The position numbers and the translations under genes were made by a program. From an uncultured Prevotellaceae bacterium (GTDB lineage: Bacteria; Bacteroidota; Bacteroidia; Bacteroidales; Bacteroidaceae), in the NCBI GenBank assembly GCA_902762565.1, contig CACWOS010000005.1, positions 19,996 through 83,995 of the forward strand: a DNA stretch of 64,000 nt, in the 5' to 3' direction. This document shows, in pieces, positions 8,654-16,589 of this stretch. The notes beneath the pieces were generated by a model, which was given only the letters and a program-made list of their open reading frames with translations, made no database searches and had not been told where the DNA came from. Position 1 is the stretch's first letter. Each line of letters starts with the position of its first letter.

Positions 8654-9439
8654 GTGAAAATAAAGCAAGTGCTGAGCGCCCTTGAACGATTCGCGCCTCT
8701 GCCCTTGCAGGAAAGCTGGGATAATGCTGGTCTGCAATTGGGACTGACGGAGGCGGAGGTTTCAGGGGCATTATTGTGTCTAGACGTCAATGAAAAGATT
8801 GTTGACGAGGCTATCCGTAAGGGCTGTAATCTCATTGTGAGCCACCATCCTTTGCTCTTCCGTGGGCTGAAGCAGATTAGTGGTTCTGATTATGTGCAGC
8901 GTTGCGTCATGAAGGCCATCAAGCATGATATAGTCATTGTCTCGATGCATACCAATATGGACAATGCACAGGATGGTGTTAACTGGAAAATTGCTGAACG
9001 ACTAGGCCTGACAGATTGCCGCTTCTTTGCACAAAAGACGATAGACGGAATTGATGCTGGCAGTGGCGTCATCGGAACTATTTCCTCAGAAATGGGAGCC
9101 AAAGCGTTTATTGAACTTGTCAAGAATAAGTTTAACGTCGAATGTGCTATGTGCAACGAACTATTGGAACGCCCTATTCGTAAGGTAGCCATCTGTGGCG
9201 GTGCTGGTGATTTCCTGTTGCCTGAAGCCGTTAGTTTGGGGGCAGATGCCTTTATCACTGGCGAGATGCACTATCATCAGTACTTCGGTTACGAACAGCA
9301 GATTCAGATATGTGTTATCGGACATTATCAGAGCGAGCAATTCACCAGCGAAATTTTCCGCGACATCATTCAGAAAGAATCTCCTGGCGTTCGTGCGGAG
9401 ATAGCAGAAACAAATACCAATCCAATATATTATTTTTAA
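8654..9439 (+). CDS. Nif3-like dinuclear metal centre protein
   Basis: 261 residues from a GTG start. NIF3/YbgI family, a hexameric toroid with a dinuclear metal site; the biochemical role remains unsettled, although some members have GTP cyclohydrolase-like annotation. Metal-binding motifs are visible: SHHPLLF (about residue 64), HTNMD (about 98-102) and the C-terminal GHYQSEQ. It lacks the central PII-like insertion of the longer family members. The start is supported by the usual opening (MKIKQVLSALE...). It sits 3 bp before the zinc-ribbon protein, a pairing common in Bacteroidetes, and the two are almost certainly one operon. Confidence 0.9.
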   Translation: MKIKQVLSALERFAPLPLQESWDNAGLQLGLTEAEVSGALLCLDVNEKIVDEAIRKGCNLIVSHHPLLFRGLKQISGSDYVQRCVMKAIKHDIVIVSMHTNMDNAQDGVNWKIAERLGLTDCRFFAQKTIDGIDAGSGVIGTISSEMGAKAFIELVKNKFNVECAMCNELLERPIRKVAICGGAGDFLLPEAVSLGADAFITGEMHYHQYFGYEQQIQICVIGHYQSEQFTSEIFRDIIQKESPGVRAEIAETNTNPIYYF

Positions 9440-9442
9440 ATT

Positions 9443-10324
9443 ATGGCAAAGAAAGATCCTACAGACATGCCAGTTGAGGAGCGTTTGAAGACCCTCTTCC
9501 AACTGCAGACCACGCTCTCAGGTATTGATGAGAAGCGTGCATTACGAGGCGAATTGCCTCTGGAAGTACAAGACCTCGAGGATGAAATCGAGGGACTTAC
9601 TACACGTATTGAGAAGATTCAGAACGAGATTAATGAGTACGAGCAGGCTGTCACCGTGAAGAAAGGTGAAATTGAGACTGCCAAGGCTAGCGTAGAGCGC
9701 TATAAGGCTCAGCTGAACGATGTGAAAAATAATCGTGAGTATGACACGCTGTCGAAGGAAATTGAGTATCAATCGCTCGAGATAGAGCTCTGTAATAAGA
9801 AGATCAAGGAGGCAAACTTCAAGATTGAAGAGAAGAAACAGGAATTGGCTCAGAATCAGGAGGTTGTTGACGATCGTCGTCAAGCTCTTGACCTGAAGAA
9901 GAGCGAGCTCGACGAGATTATGGAAGAGACTCGTTCTGAGGAAGAGAAGCTGAAGGCTAAGGTGAAGGATTTGGAGGCAAAGATTGAGCCTCGTCTTCTT
10001 ACTTCATTCAAGCGCATCCGTAAGAATGCCCGTAATGGTTTGGGCATCGTATATGTGCAGCGTGATGCCTGCGGTGGTTGCTTTAATAAGATTCCCCCCC
10101 AGCGTCAGTTGGACATCAAGATGCACAAGAAGGTCATCGTTTGTGAGTATTGTGGACGTATCCTCATCGATCCAGAGTTGGCTGGTGTCAAGATTGACAA
10201 GGTTGTTGGTACAGAAGAGAAGAAGACACGCAAGCGTGCTATCCGCAAGACGACCAAGAAGGAAATCGATGATGATGTCGAGGTAAAGGTACCTGAGATT
10301 CGCGACGCCTCTTATCTGGATTAA
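9443..10324 (+). CDS. coiled-coil protein with C-terminal C4 zinc ribbon (COG1579 type)
   Basis: 293 residues. Residues about 35-180 form a long highly charged coiled coil rich in Glu/Lys; a zinc ribbon follows with two CXXC pairs (CGGC and CEYC, about residues 210-235). The remaining tail is basic (KKTRKRAIRKTTKK), then acidic. The family is predicted to bind nucleic acid; I recall zinc-ribbon regulators of this type (CdsZ-like) but cannot assign a specific target. It is 3 bp after the Nif3-family gene and converges with the HsdR_N-like gene, with only 7 bp between their stops. Confidence 0.85.
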   Translation: MAKKDPTDMPVEERLKTLFQLQTTLSGIDEKRALRGELPLEVQDLEDEIEGLTTRIEKIQNEINEYEQAVTVKKGEIETAKASVERYKAQLNDVKNNREYDTLSKEIEYQSLEIELCNKKIKEANFKIEEKKQELAQNQEVVDDRRQALDLKKSELDEIMEETRSEEEKLKAKVKDLEAKIEPRLLTSFKRIRKNARNGLGIVYVQRDACGGCFNKIPPQRQLDIKMHKKVIVCEYCGRILIDPELAGVKIDKVVGTEEKKTRKRAIRKTTKKEIDDDVEVKVPEIRDASYLD

Positions 10325-10331
10325 TCGACGG

Positions 10332-10787
10332 TTAACGGTTAATGACGAAATAGTCAGGAACCTCCTCTAAGAATTGGTACGTCTGGTGTTCATAATCCAT
10401 CTTGCAGCAGTAGTGTTGCAAGCCGTTTGAAACCACCAGATAGTCTACATGGAGTAGGAGGTTATAGGCTGAAATTTGACGGAACACCCGCTGTGTCACT
10501 GATACAGTGGGTGCTTTGTATTCTATGATCATGATGGGTCGCATTTCCTTATTATATAATATGGAATCGCAACGCAGCGTCTTCTCACCACATTTCAGGG
10601 CTATCTCGTTGCCCAGCAGACCCTGTGGATAGCCTTTATGCTCTACCAGCCAATGTGTAAAGTGCTGGCGCACCCATTCCTCTGGTGTCAGAGCTACATA
10701 ACGCTTGCGCAAGAAGTCCAGTATTTCGGGCTTCTCGCGCGTTCCGCGTAGTTTGACGTCATATGCTGGTAGATTCAATTCGTTCAT
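10332..10787 (-). CDS. HsdR N-terminal-like PD-(D/E)XK protein (type I restriction N-domain)
   Basis: 151 residues, equivalent only to the N-terminal nuclease-like domain of type I restriction subunit R. A PD-(D/E)XK-like arrangement is visible: CDSIL (Asp) followed about 15 residues later by IEYKAP (Glu-X-Lys). No helicase domain, HsdM or HsdS is nearby, so it is a stand-alone protein. Such solo HSDR_N proteins are common in Bacteroidales and are not restriction systems on their own. It has its own promoter (-7 at 10796-10803, -33 CAA at 10825-10827 on this strand) that partly overlaps the divergent cyclophilin promoter. Confidence 0.85.
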   Translation of the reverse strand: MNELNLPAYDVKLRGTREKPEILDFLRKRYVALTPEEWVRQHFTHWLVEHKGYPQGLLGNEIALKCGEKTLRCDSILYNKEMRPIMIIEYKAPTVSVTQRVFRQISAYNLLLHVDYLVVSNGLQHYCCKMDYEHQTYQFLEEVPDYFVINR

Positions 10788-10795
10788 TTCGGCTA

Positions 10796-10843
10796 CAAAT
10801 TTACGAAATAATTATGAAATGCCACAATTATTTTGTATATTTG
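10796..10843. promoter_or_regulatory. divergent overlapping promoters, HsdR_N-like gene (-) and cyclophilin (+)
   Basis: Minus strand: TAAATTTG (10796-10803) with TTG at 10825-10827, 21-bp spacer. Plus strand: TATATTTG (10836-10843), only 4 nt before the ATG at 10848, which predicts a leaderless or nearly leaderless mRNA. The two promoters share about 20 bp and may exclude each other. Confidence 0.55.
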
Positions 10844-10847
10844 CACC

Positions 10848-11597
10848 ATGAAAAGACATTTACTTACTTTGACAATGGCCGTACTCTTCGGCTCGCTTAC
10901 CTCCGTAGCGCAGACCTCTACCACTGAGGTGCTGCTCGAAACCACTGAAGGCAATATCCGTATTGCCCTCTACGACGAGACACCTCTGCATCGTGACAAC
11001 TTCCTGAAACTCACCCGTATGCACGTCTATGACTCGCTGCTGTTCCATCGCGTCATCAAGGGCTTTATGATACAGTCTGGCGACACGAACAGTAAGAACG
11101 CTAAGCCAGGACAACAGTTGGGAACTGGCGATTTCGACTATACCCAAGAGGCTGAGTTCCGTCTGCCTCAGATATTCCATCGTCGTGGCTGTGTGGCTAT
11201 GGCACGCGAACCGGATGCCGTCAATCCTGAGATGCGCAGCTCAGCCTGTCAGTTCTATATTGTGTGGGGCCAGCGTTTCAGTAGTGCTGAAATCGAGAAG
11301 ACACAAGAACGACTCGACACTATGACACATGGACGTGTAAAGCTGACGCCAGAGATGATCAAGGTCTATAAGACCGTTGGGGGCACACCCCATCTTGATG
11401 GTCAGTACACCGTCTTTGGCGAAGTCGTTGAGGGCCTCGATGTTGTTGAGCGCATCCAGAAGGCCGATACCGATGATTTCGATCGTCCTTTCTTAGATAT
11501 CCGCATCCTTCGTGCCACCGTCACTAAGGATATCCCCAAGGCTCCCGTCACCAAGGTTGCTCCAAAAACTCCTACTACCAAAGGCAGAAAGAAATAG
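10848..11597 (+). CDS. secreted cyclophilin-type peptidyl-prolyl cis-trans isomerase
   Basis: 249 residues from the ATG at 10848; the earlier in-frame TTG at 10833 lies inside the promoter and is rejected. A Sec signal peptide (about 1-22, ending VAQ) predicts export to the periplasm. The cyclophilin fold shows the catalytic Arg in FHRVIKGFMIQSGD and the substrate motif ...SSACQFYIVWG, and DGQYTVFGEVVEGLDVV near the C-terminus. A low-complexity Lys/Pro/Thr tail follows (KAPVTKVAPKTPTTKGRKK region). It assists folding of exported proteins by isomerising prolyl bonds. Confidence 0.93.
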   Translation: MKRHLLTLTMAVLFGSLTSVAQTSTTEVLLETTEGNIRIALYDETPLHRDNFLKLTRMHVYDSLLFHRVIKGFMIQSGDTNSKNAKPGQQLGTGDFDYTQEAEFRLPQIFHRRGCVAMAREPDAVNPEMRSSACQFYIVWGQRFSSAEIEKTQERLDTMTHGRVKLTPEMIKVYKTVGGTPHLDGQYTVFGEVVEGLDVVERIQKADTDDFDRPFLDIRILRATVTKDIPKAPVTKVAPKTPTTKGRKK

Positions 11598-11699
11598 ATA
11601 AACTTGTGTCGATTTGCGACAGCATTTCACGCTTTTCTACTCTTTTGTCGCAAAACTTGGCTCTTGTCGCAACAACCTCATGAAGAAAACACGTAAATG

Positions 11700-11731
11700 T
11701 TTGTTTTCATGAGATTCTTGCCGTATCTTTG
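11700..11731 (+). promoter_or_regulatory. orphan promoter with no protein gene downstream
   Basis: TTTG (11700-11703), 20-bp spacer, TATCTTTG (11724-11731): a near-consensus Bacteroidetes promoter. The next plausible plus-strand protein gene is 3 kb away, so it most likely drives a small RNA ending at or beyond the hairpin at 11832-11865. Confidence 0.6.
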
Positions 11732-11736
11732 CATCA

Positions 11737-11870
11737 AGAAAAGAGTTTCATATGTTTCTCATAAGTTTTGTTTTAGTTATTGGTTAGTAGTTTTTTCATA
11801 GAATTTGGTTTTAGTTAGTTTGTAAAACAATCACTTCGGGCCCGCAGCGATGCAGGCCCGAAGTGGTAAT
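11737..11870 (+). ncRNA. candidate small RNA
   Basis: Predicted from promoter plus hairpin only. The transcript would start about 6 nt after the -7 box and include a U-rich stretch, then the perfect 11-bp stem CACTTCGGGCC/GGCCCGAAGTG with a 12-nt loop (11843-11854). No clear T-run follows the stem, so it may be a stable 3' domain rather than a classic terminator. I do not recognise a known RNA family. Confidence 0.35.
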
Positions 11871-11924
11871 TGGTGGTTTTGCACAACAGAACTGCATTTT
11901 ATTTCATGAATTTGCGCCTCAGTC

Positions 11925-11982
11925 GTTCCGCTCCTAGCTCACGCCCCATCTGCTCCGTGCGGAGGGCCCTTCCGCTCCGTGC
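11925..11982. repeat. 22-bp-period repeat array, 3 degenerate units
   Basis: Units starting at 11925, 11947 and 11969 each carry a version of the word CTTCCGCTCCGTGC followed by about 8 variable bases. Period is exactly 22 bp, the same as the arrays at 12244-12287 and 47532-47676. Confidence 0.65.
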
Positions 11983-12118
11983 ACATGATCAGCGAGCACC
12001 GTGCTCGTCACTTCTGAATTGCAACGGCAAGTGAAGTGCAAGAGCGAATGCAGAGGGCAAACTCGCGTGGCCTTTGCTGAGTCGCAGTCTTCATCGCAAT
12101 ACATCTCCAAATGCATTG

Positions 12119-12150
12119 CAAAGGTACACAAATTTTATGGCATATGCAAA
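12119..12150 (-). promoter_or_regulatory. minus-strand promoter inside the gene-free region
   Basis: On the minus strand TTTG (12147-12150), 20-bp spacer, TACCTTTG (12119-12126). It would transcribe through the 11925-11982 repeats. A frame of about 55 codons follows, but its Arg/His/Cys-rich composition argues against a real protein. Confidence 0.5.
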
Positions 12151-12243
12151 TAAAATGGCCAAAATCCGACTTTTTTGCACCCTAATTTTTGCCCGTTTTT
12201 TGCAAAAAATTCCGCACCCCTCGTGCGCACGGCGTTCGCGGGT

Positions 12244-12287
12244 CTTCCGCTCCGTTCGGAAGCCCTTTCCGCTCCGTTCGGATGCAG
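12244..12287. repeat. 22-bp-period repeat, 2 units
   Basis: Two near-identical units (12244-12265, 12266-12287) share TTCCGCTCCGTTCGGA, a variant of the word found at 11925-11982 and 47532-47676, again with a 22-bp step. It lies about 50 bp from the inverted-repeat element at 12339. Confidence 0.65.
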
Positions 12288-12338
12288 GCGATGCTTACTG
12301 ATCTATTCAACTTCTGCCAGGGTAAGACAATGGCAAAA

Positions 12339-12552
12339 ATGTAACTTTGTAACTTGTAACTTTGTAACTTTTTGGTGTTTTTAAAAAGTACAGACAAAGA
12401 TTATACTTATTATATATATAATATATATATAATAAGTATATTATATACACTATATTAAAAATTACTATTTTCTTGTCTTGCCTCTTCCCTGCTCATTTTC
12501 CGTTTTTTACCAATTTAAAATCGGCAAAAAGTTACAAGTTACAAAGTTACAT
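12339..12552. repeat. inverted-repeat element with iterated GTAACTT arms and TA-palindrome core
   Basis: The left arm 12339-12373 consists of four GTAACTT words; the right arm 12526-12552 is its reverse complement lacking one 8-bp word, so 27 bp pair exactly. The interior is AT-rich and contains a near-perfect 37-nt palindrome (12403-12439, 18-bp arms). No coding frame is inside. The design recurs at 47306-47480. Confidence 0.8.
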
Positions 12553-12593
12553 CGTTATATTCAAAAATTAATGTACGAGTGGGGCGAGACGCG

Positions 12594-14693
12594 TTACTTC
12601 ACGCTCACTAATCTTGACTGCGATGCGATGGATGGTGGAAGGGCTGGCTTGGATGCGCTGAGGTCGATAGGCAGCCATACGGCCATATTGCCGTTGCCAC
12701 GATGTGCCCAGGCGTAGTATGGAATGAGTGTGAGACGCTCGTCTGTGGTTGTGAGGCGTCCGCGTTCGTCAAACTTCAAGGTCTGGGCATCTGTCGTCAG
12801 CGTCTGCACATCGGTATTGGCTATGGTAATATGTCCCAACTGATATTGAGGCTCCTGATTGAGCAGCACGCTAAGCACGTCGCAGGTGTTGTCAGCCCAT
12901 TCTGCACAGTAAACCAGCGGGCCACGTTCGATGGCTGCACGTCCCTTGTCAGCAGCAACCTGACCATTGGCACGAACCAGACGTGGCTCCATATCGAAGT
13001 GTATTTCGACCTTGTCGCCAGCTTTCCATTTGCGATGAATAGTGAAGTATCCGTCCTGCAATTCGCTCTCAACTGTCTGACCATTTACCTTGACCTGATA
13101 GGAGAGCTTTTTGCCATCAGCATAGTTGTAGAGGTCGCTAGGAACCACCTGACCGCGTACCCATCCTGGGATGCGGATTTTCAGGGCAAACGGGCTGTTT
13201 GCTTTCTTCATGGTCATCTGAATATCGCCATCCCAAGGATAGTTGGTTGTCTGCTGCATGGTGACCGTTTTGCCGCCAATCTTTACCGTGGTTTCGTTGC
13301 TGGCAAAGAGATTCACGTAGAATGCATCGTCCTTCACAGCATAGATATACTGTGGGAACGAAGGGATGAAACGTGCGGCATTCGACGGACAGCAGGCGCA
13401 TCCGAACCATGCCTGGCGCTGGTGCTGACCCATTGATTGGAGTGGGTTGGGGTAGAAGAACTTACCTCCGTCGATGGAGATGCCTGAGAGCACACCATTA
13501 TATAACGTGCGTTCGAGCGCATCGTAGTACTTGCTGTCGCCATGAAGGAGGAAGAGACGGTAGTTGAGGTACACCTGTGCAATAGCGGCACATGTCTCGC
13601 AATAGGCGCTCATATTAGGCAGGTCGTAATTGCCGCCAAAAGCCTCGCCAGACGATGTTGCGCCAACGCCACCTGTCAGGTAGTACTTCTTGCCAACAAT
13701 ATTCTCCCAGATGCGGTCTATGGCATCAATATAGCCCTTATCGCCTGTCAGCGCAGCCACATCAGCCATACCTGCATACATGTAGCCAGCACGAACGGCA
13801 TGACCTACGGCTTCGTCCTGCTGCAATACAGGCTTGTGGCTCTGGGCATACTCGTTAATCTTGTGCAGATAGCCATCGGCATCGTACATGCCACCACGTC
13901 GACGTGTCCAAGATGGGTCACGTTGACCACGCTGGTCAAGGAAATACTTGGCCTGCTCCAGGTATTTCTTGTCGCCTGTGGCAGTATAAAGTTTAGCCAA
14001 TCCCATCTCAGCAATTTGGTGACCTGGAACGACCTTTGCTTGTCCTGTTTTATTACCTACTTCTCGGCATACGCAGTCAGCATATTTCATGGCAATATTC
14101 AGCAACGTCTTCTTGCCTGTCGCATTGTAATGTGCCACAGCAGCCTCGCAGAGGTGACCAAGGTTGTAGAACTCGTGCGAGAGGTCCTCTACCAACTCCC
14201 AACGCTTCTTGCCAGCCCATCCGTGTGGGTGCTCAGGATTCTGTGTACGAGCGGTATACAGGTATCCATCAGGTTCTTGAGCTGATGCAATGATGGCAAT
14301 CACTTTGTCGCAATATTGATCGATAGGTTCGCCATTGATTTTGGCGTTAGGGTGTGTCTGCATCAGGTAAGCAGCCCCTTCTAAGGTCTTGTATGGGTCA
14401 GTGTCGTCGAACGAAAAGCCCATGGTTACCTTAAATGTTTTGTTGAAATCTTTGATGTGCTGAGCAGCCTGTTTAAAGTTCTCGTAGCGATGCTCTGATT
14501 CGCATTTGCTGAATGCCAACGGAATGGTCACATCGCGACTCGCCTGCAGACGCTGTCCCCAAAACGTGTTGGGGGTTACCTTCACCGCAGTAAAAGGAAC
14601 TGGTGTGATGGGATAGCCCGACTTGTCGCTCTGTGCATGGACGCTTACTGCTGCAAATATCGCTAATAATATATATGTAATAATTGCTTTCAT
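12594..14693 (-). CDS. GH127 beta-L-arabinofuranosidase (DUF1680 family), secreted
   Basis: 699 residues from the ATG at 14693. The frame stays open upstream but that extension overlaps holA on the other strand and lacks family similarity; a clean signal peptide (about 1-20, ending VHAQ) follows 14693. GH127 enzymes release terminal beta-L-arabinofuranose from plant glycans by a cysteine nucleophile held by zinc. The expected ligands are visible as CETCA and GCACCPSN motifs. The (alpha/alpha)6 barrel occupies most of the length with beta domains at the C-terminus (MEPRLVRAN, RGPLVYCAEW). No other polysaccharide-utilisation gene is adjacent, so its substrate cannot be read from context. Confidence 0.93.
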   Translation of the reverse strand: MKAIITYILLAIFAAVSVHAQSDKSGYPITPVPFTAVKVTPNTFWGQRLQASRDVTIPLAFSKCESEHRYENFKQAAQHIKDFNKTFKVTMGFSFDDTDPYKTLEGAAYLMQTHPNAKINGEPIDQYCDKVIAIIASAQEPDGYLYTARTQNPEHPHGWAGKKRWELVEDLSHEFYNLGHLCEAAVAHYNATGKKTLLNIAMKYADCVCREVGNKTGQAKVVPGHQIAEMGLAKLYTATGDKKYLEQAKYFLDQRGQRDPSWTRRRGGMYDADGYLHKINEYAQSHKPVLQQDEAVGHAVRAGYMYAGMADVAALTGDKGYIDAIDRIWENIVGKKYYLTGGVGATSSGEAFGGNYDLPNMSAYCETCAAIAQVYLNYRLFLLHGDSKYYDALERTLYNGVLSGISIDGGKFFYPNPLQSMGQHQRQAWFGCACCPSNAARFIPSFPQYIYAVKDDAFYVNLFASNETTVKIGGKTVTMQQTTNYPWDGDIQMTMKKANSPFALKIRIPGWVRGQVVPSDLYNYADGKKLSYQVKVNGQTVESELQDGYFTIHRKWKAGDKVEIHFDMEPRLVRANGQVAADKGRAAIERGPLVYCAEWADNTCDVLSVLLNQEPQYQLGHITIANTDVQTLTTDAQTLKFDERGRLTTTDERLTLIPYYAWAHRGNGNMAVWLPIDLSASKPALPPSIASQSRLVSVK

Positions 14694-14754
14694 ATTGATA
14701 AGAACTTGGTTTTGTCTGAAATCTGTTGCAAAAATACGAAAATAAATCGAATCT

Positions 14755-14787
14755 TTTGGTATTTTCGCCCGATTTTTCGTACCTTTG
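14755..14787 (+). promoter_or_regulatory. promoter of holA
   Basis: TTTG (14755-14758), 21-bp spacer, TACCTTTG (14780-14787). The ATG at 14796 is 8 nt past the box, so the leader is only a few nucleotides long. Confidence 0.7.
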
Positions 14788-14795
14788 CAAACGAT

Positions 14796-15821
14796 ATGGC
14801 TCAAGCAGCAGTAACATACGATAACGTGATGAGCGAGTTGAAAGCTCGCCATTTTAAGCCTATCTACTATCTGATGGGCGAGGAGTCGTATTATATCGAC
14901 AAAATCAGCGATTGGATAGCCGAGAACGTGCTGCAGCCTGAGGAACGTGACTTCAATCAAACCGTGCTGTTTGGCTCGGATGTGACGGCTTCGCAGGTGG
15001 CAGACGCCGCTAAACGCTATCCGATGATGTCTGAATATCAGGTAATTATCGTCAAAGAAGCTCAGAATATCAAAAATACGGAGCCGATAGAGAAGTACTT
15101 GAAGCAACCTATGGCGTCGACTATTCTCGTGATGTGCCATAAAAACGGGAAAATAGACGGTAGAAAACGCGAATATGTGAAGTCTATCCAGCAGGCTGGC
15201 GTGCTGTTTGAGAGCGCGAAGATGAAAGAGCGTGATTTGCCTTCCTTTATTGAGCGTTATCTGAGTGCTAAAGGGGCCTCAATAGACCCCAAATCCACGC
15301 AATTGATAGCCGATTCGATAGGTTCTGATCTGAGTAGACTGACAAGTGAACTGGATAAGGTGCTTTTGTCGCTGCCAGAAGGGGATAGGAGAGTGACGCC
15401 ACAGGTGGTGGAGGACCAAATTGGCGTGAGCAAGGACTTTAATGGTTTCGAGCTTCGTGACGCTATTGTAAATAGAAATGTGTATAAGGCCAACCTGATC
15501 ATCAAGTATTTTGATGAAAATCCGAAGGCAGGTAGCATTTATGCTTTTCTCCCGCTACTTTTTAATTATTTCCAAAATCTGATGATTGCCTATTATTGTC
15601 CTCAAAAGAACAGTCAGGAAGCTTTGGCTCAATGGTTGGATATGAAGAGTCCCTGGGGAGCTCGAGATTACCTCACTGGTATGCGAAATTACACAGGATC
15701 AAAAGTTCTCCAAATAATTGGTAAAATTAGAGAAATGGATGCCAAAAGTAAGGGGTTGGACAACCCAAATACGGGTCCTGGAGAGCTGATGAAAGAGTTA
15801 ATTTTCTTTATATTTCATTGA
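14796..15821 (+). CDS. holA: DNA polymerase III delta subunit
   Basis: 341 residues from the ATG at 14796; in-frame codons upstream fall in and before the promoter. Delta opens the beta clamp within the clamp loader. Recognisable pieces: the N-terminal KPIYYLMGEESYYID segment, the YQVIIVKEAQ strand, and the C-terminal helical domain (FNGFELRDAIVNRN, GPGELMKELIFFIF). The length and order are standard for HolA. A strong terminator follows immediately. Confidence 0.93.
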   Translation: MAQAAVTYDNVMSELKARHFKPIYYLMGEESYYIDKISDWIAENVLQPEERDFNQTVLFGSDVTASQVADAAKRYPMMSEYQVIIVKEAQNIKNTEPIEKYLKQPMASTILVMCHKNGKIDGRKREYVKSIQQAGVLFESAKMKERDLPSFIERYLSAKGASIDPKSTQLIADSIGSDLSRLTSELDKVLLSLPEGDRRVTPQVVEDQIGVSKDFNGFELRDAIVNRNVYKANLIIKYFDENPKAGSIYAFLPLLFNYFQNLMIAYYCPQKNSQEALAQWLDMKSPWGARDYLTGMRNYTGSKVLQIIGKIREMDAKSKGLDNPNTGPGELMKELIFFIFH

Positions 15822-15825
15822 TAAT

Positions 15826-15851
15826 TGCCCCCCGAAAAGGGGCATTTTTTT
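15826..15851 (+). terminator. rho-independent terminator after holA
   Basis: Stem TGCCCC/GGGGCA with a 7-nt loop, followed by seven T's (15845-15851); it begins 5 bp after the holA stop. Confidence 0.85.
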
Positions 15852-16589
15852 CTAGAATACATTTTTTGCCAGACAAAGAATTTTGCCTTCAAATGCCCAT
15901 CTACAAAGGGATTCGTATCGAAAATAAGCCCTCATATTTCGCTTATTTTCTTCTTTTCGTAGAATGGTTGGAAAATCGCTCAGAATTCTGTATTTTCGCA
16001 TTCTAAGCGAGTCAAAATTTAGGTTTAATAAATTTTAGCATTTTATTTTGTTGATATACAATAATGAATCTGCGACACAATTTATATTTTTTATATAATG
16101 CAATCCTAAATTTACATATTTACAAACTTAAATACCTAAACTATGGTATAAATATGTAAATCTAAATACTACACTTTTGAATCCTAAAATAATGATTATG
16201 CAGAATATTAAATGTATTATAAATATCACATAATCAAATAGTTATATACATTTATTCAATTATACGTGCAAACAACAAGGGAGTTGCAATGCAAATAAGT
16301 CAAATAATTAGAGTTATATATATAGATTGCTATAAATACAATATTTATAGCCAGTTACTTACGAATATTTCATTTACAAAGGCTTTAGGTGGGTTTAGCC
16401 TTATAAATTTAGATTTATTATTGTAAATGCTAAAGATTGACGTTCGACGATTTGGAGTTTAGAATTTGAAATTAAAAATTAAAACTTAAGAAAACAAAAT
16501 TATCTTTAGATTTCTTGCATATCTCATTTTTTTGTTTTACCTTTGTAAACTGAACGTAAAATGGCATTTTTGCCCTAATTTTGAGTTAA
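15852..16589. other. AT-rich intergenic region
   Basis: About 740 bp with no coding frame of interest and much lower GC than its surroundings. It contains a perfect 13-bp inverted repeat, ATTTACATATTTA (16110-16122) and its complement (16149-16161), with a 26-nt spacer. A promoter at its right end (TTG 16515-16517, 20-bp spacer, TACCTTTG 16538-16545) serves the HTH gene. Nothing else is recognised. Confidence 0.7.
16515..16545 (+). promoter_or_regulatory. promoter of the HTH regulator gene
   Basis: TTG (16515-16517), 20-bp spacer, TACCTTTG (16538-16545), giving a leader of roughly 38 nt before the ATG at 16590. Confidence 0.65.

Larger units (their letters stand above)
11598..12593. other. 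1-kb gene-free region rich in repeats
   Basis: No convincing protein gene. Contents in order: a good plus-strand promoter (11700-11731), a strong 11-bp hairpin (11832-11865), three 22-bp-period copies of CTTCCGCTCCGTGC-like repeat (11925-11982), a good minus-strand promoter (12119-12150), two more repeat units (12244-12287), and a long inverted-repeat element with TA-rich core (12339-12552). Short open frames across it have no family features and overlap the repeats. Confidence 0.8.

Noticed and set aside
10332-10787. Type I restriction-modification system
   Set aside because: Only the HsdR N-terminal-like domain exists; no helicase part, HsdM or HsdS in the neighbourhood.
11934-12131. Small protein gene behind the minus-strand promoter at 12119
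   Set aside because: Translation covers the 22-bp repeats, and it is rich in Arg/His/Cys without pattern.
13542-14285. 247-codon frame antisense to the GH127 gene
   Set aside because: Composition of a shadow frame and no promoter or motif.
14694-15140. N-terminal extension of the GH127 frame
   Set aside because: Overlaps holA on the other strand; the signal peptide begins at 14693.
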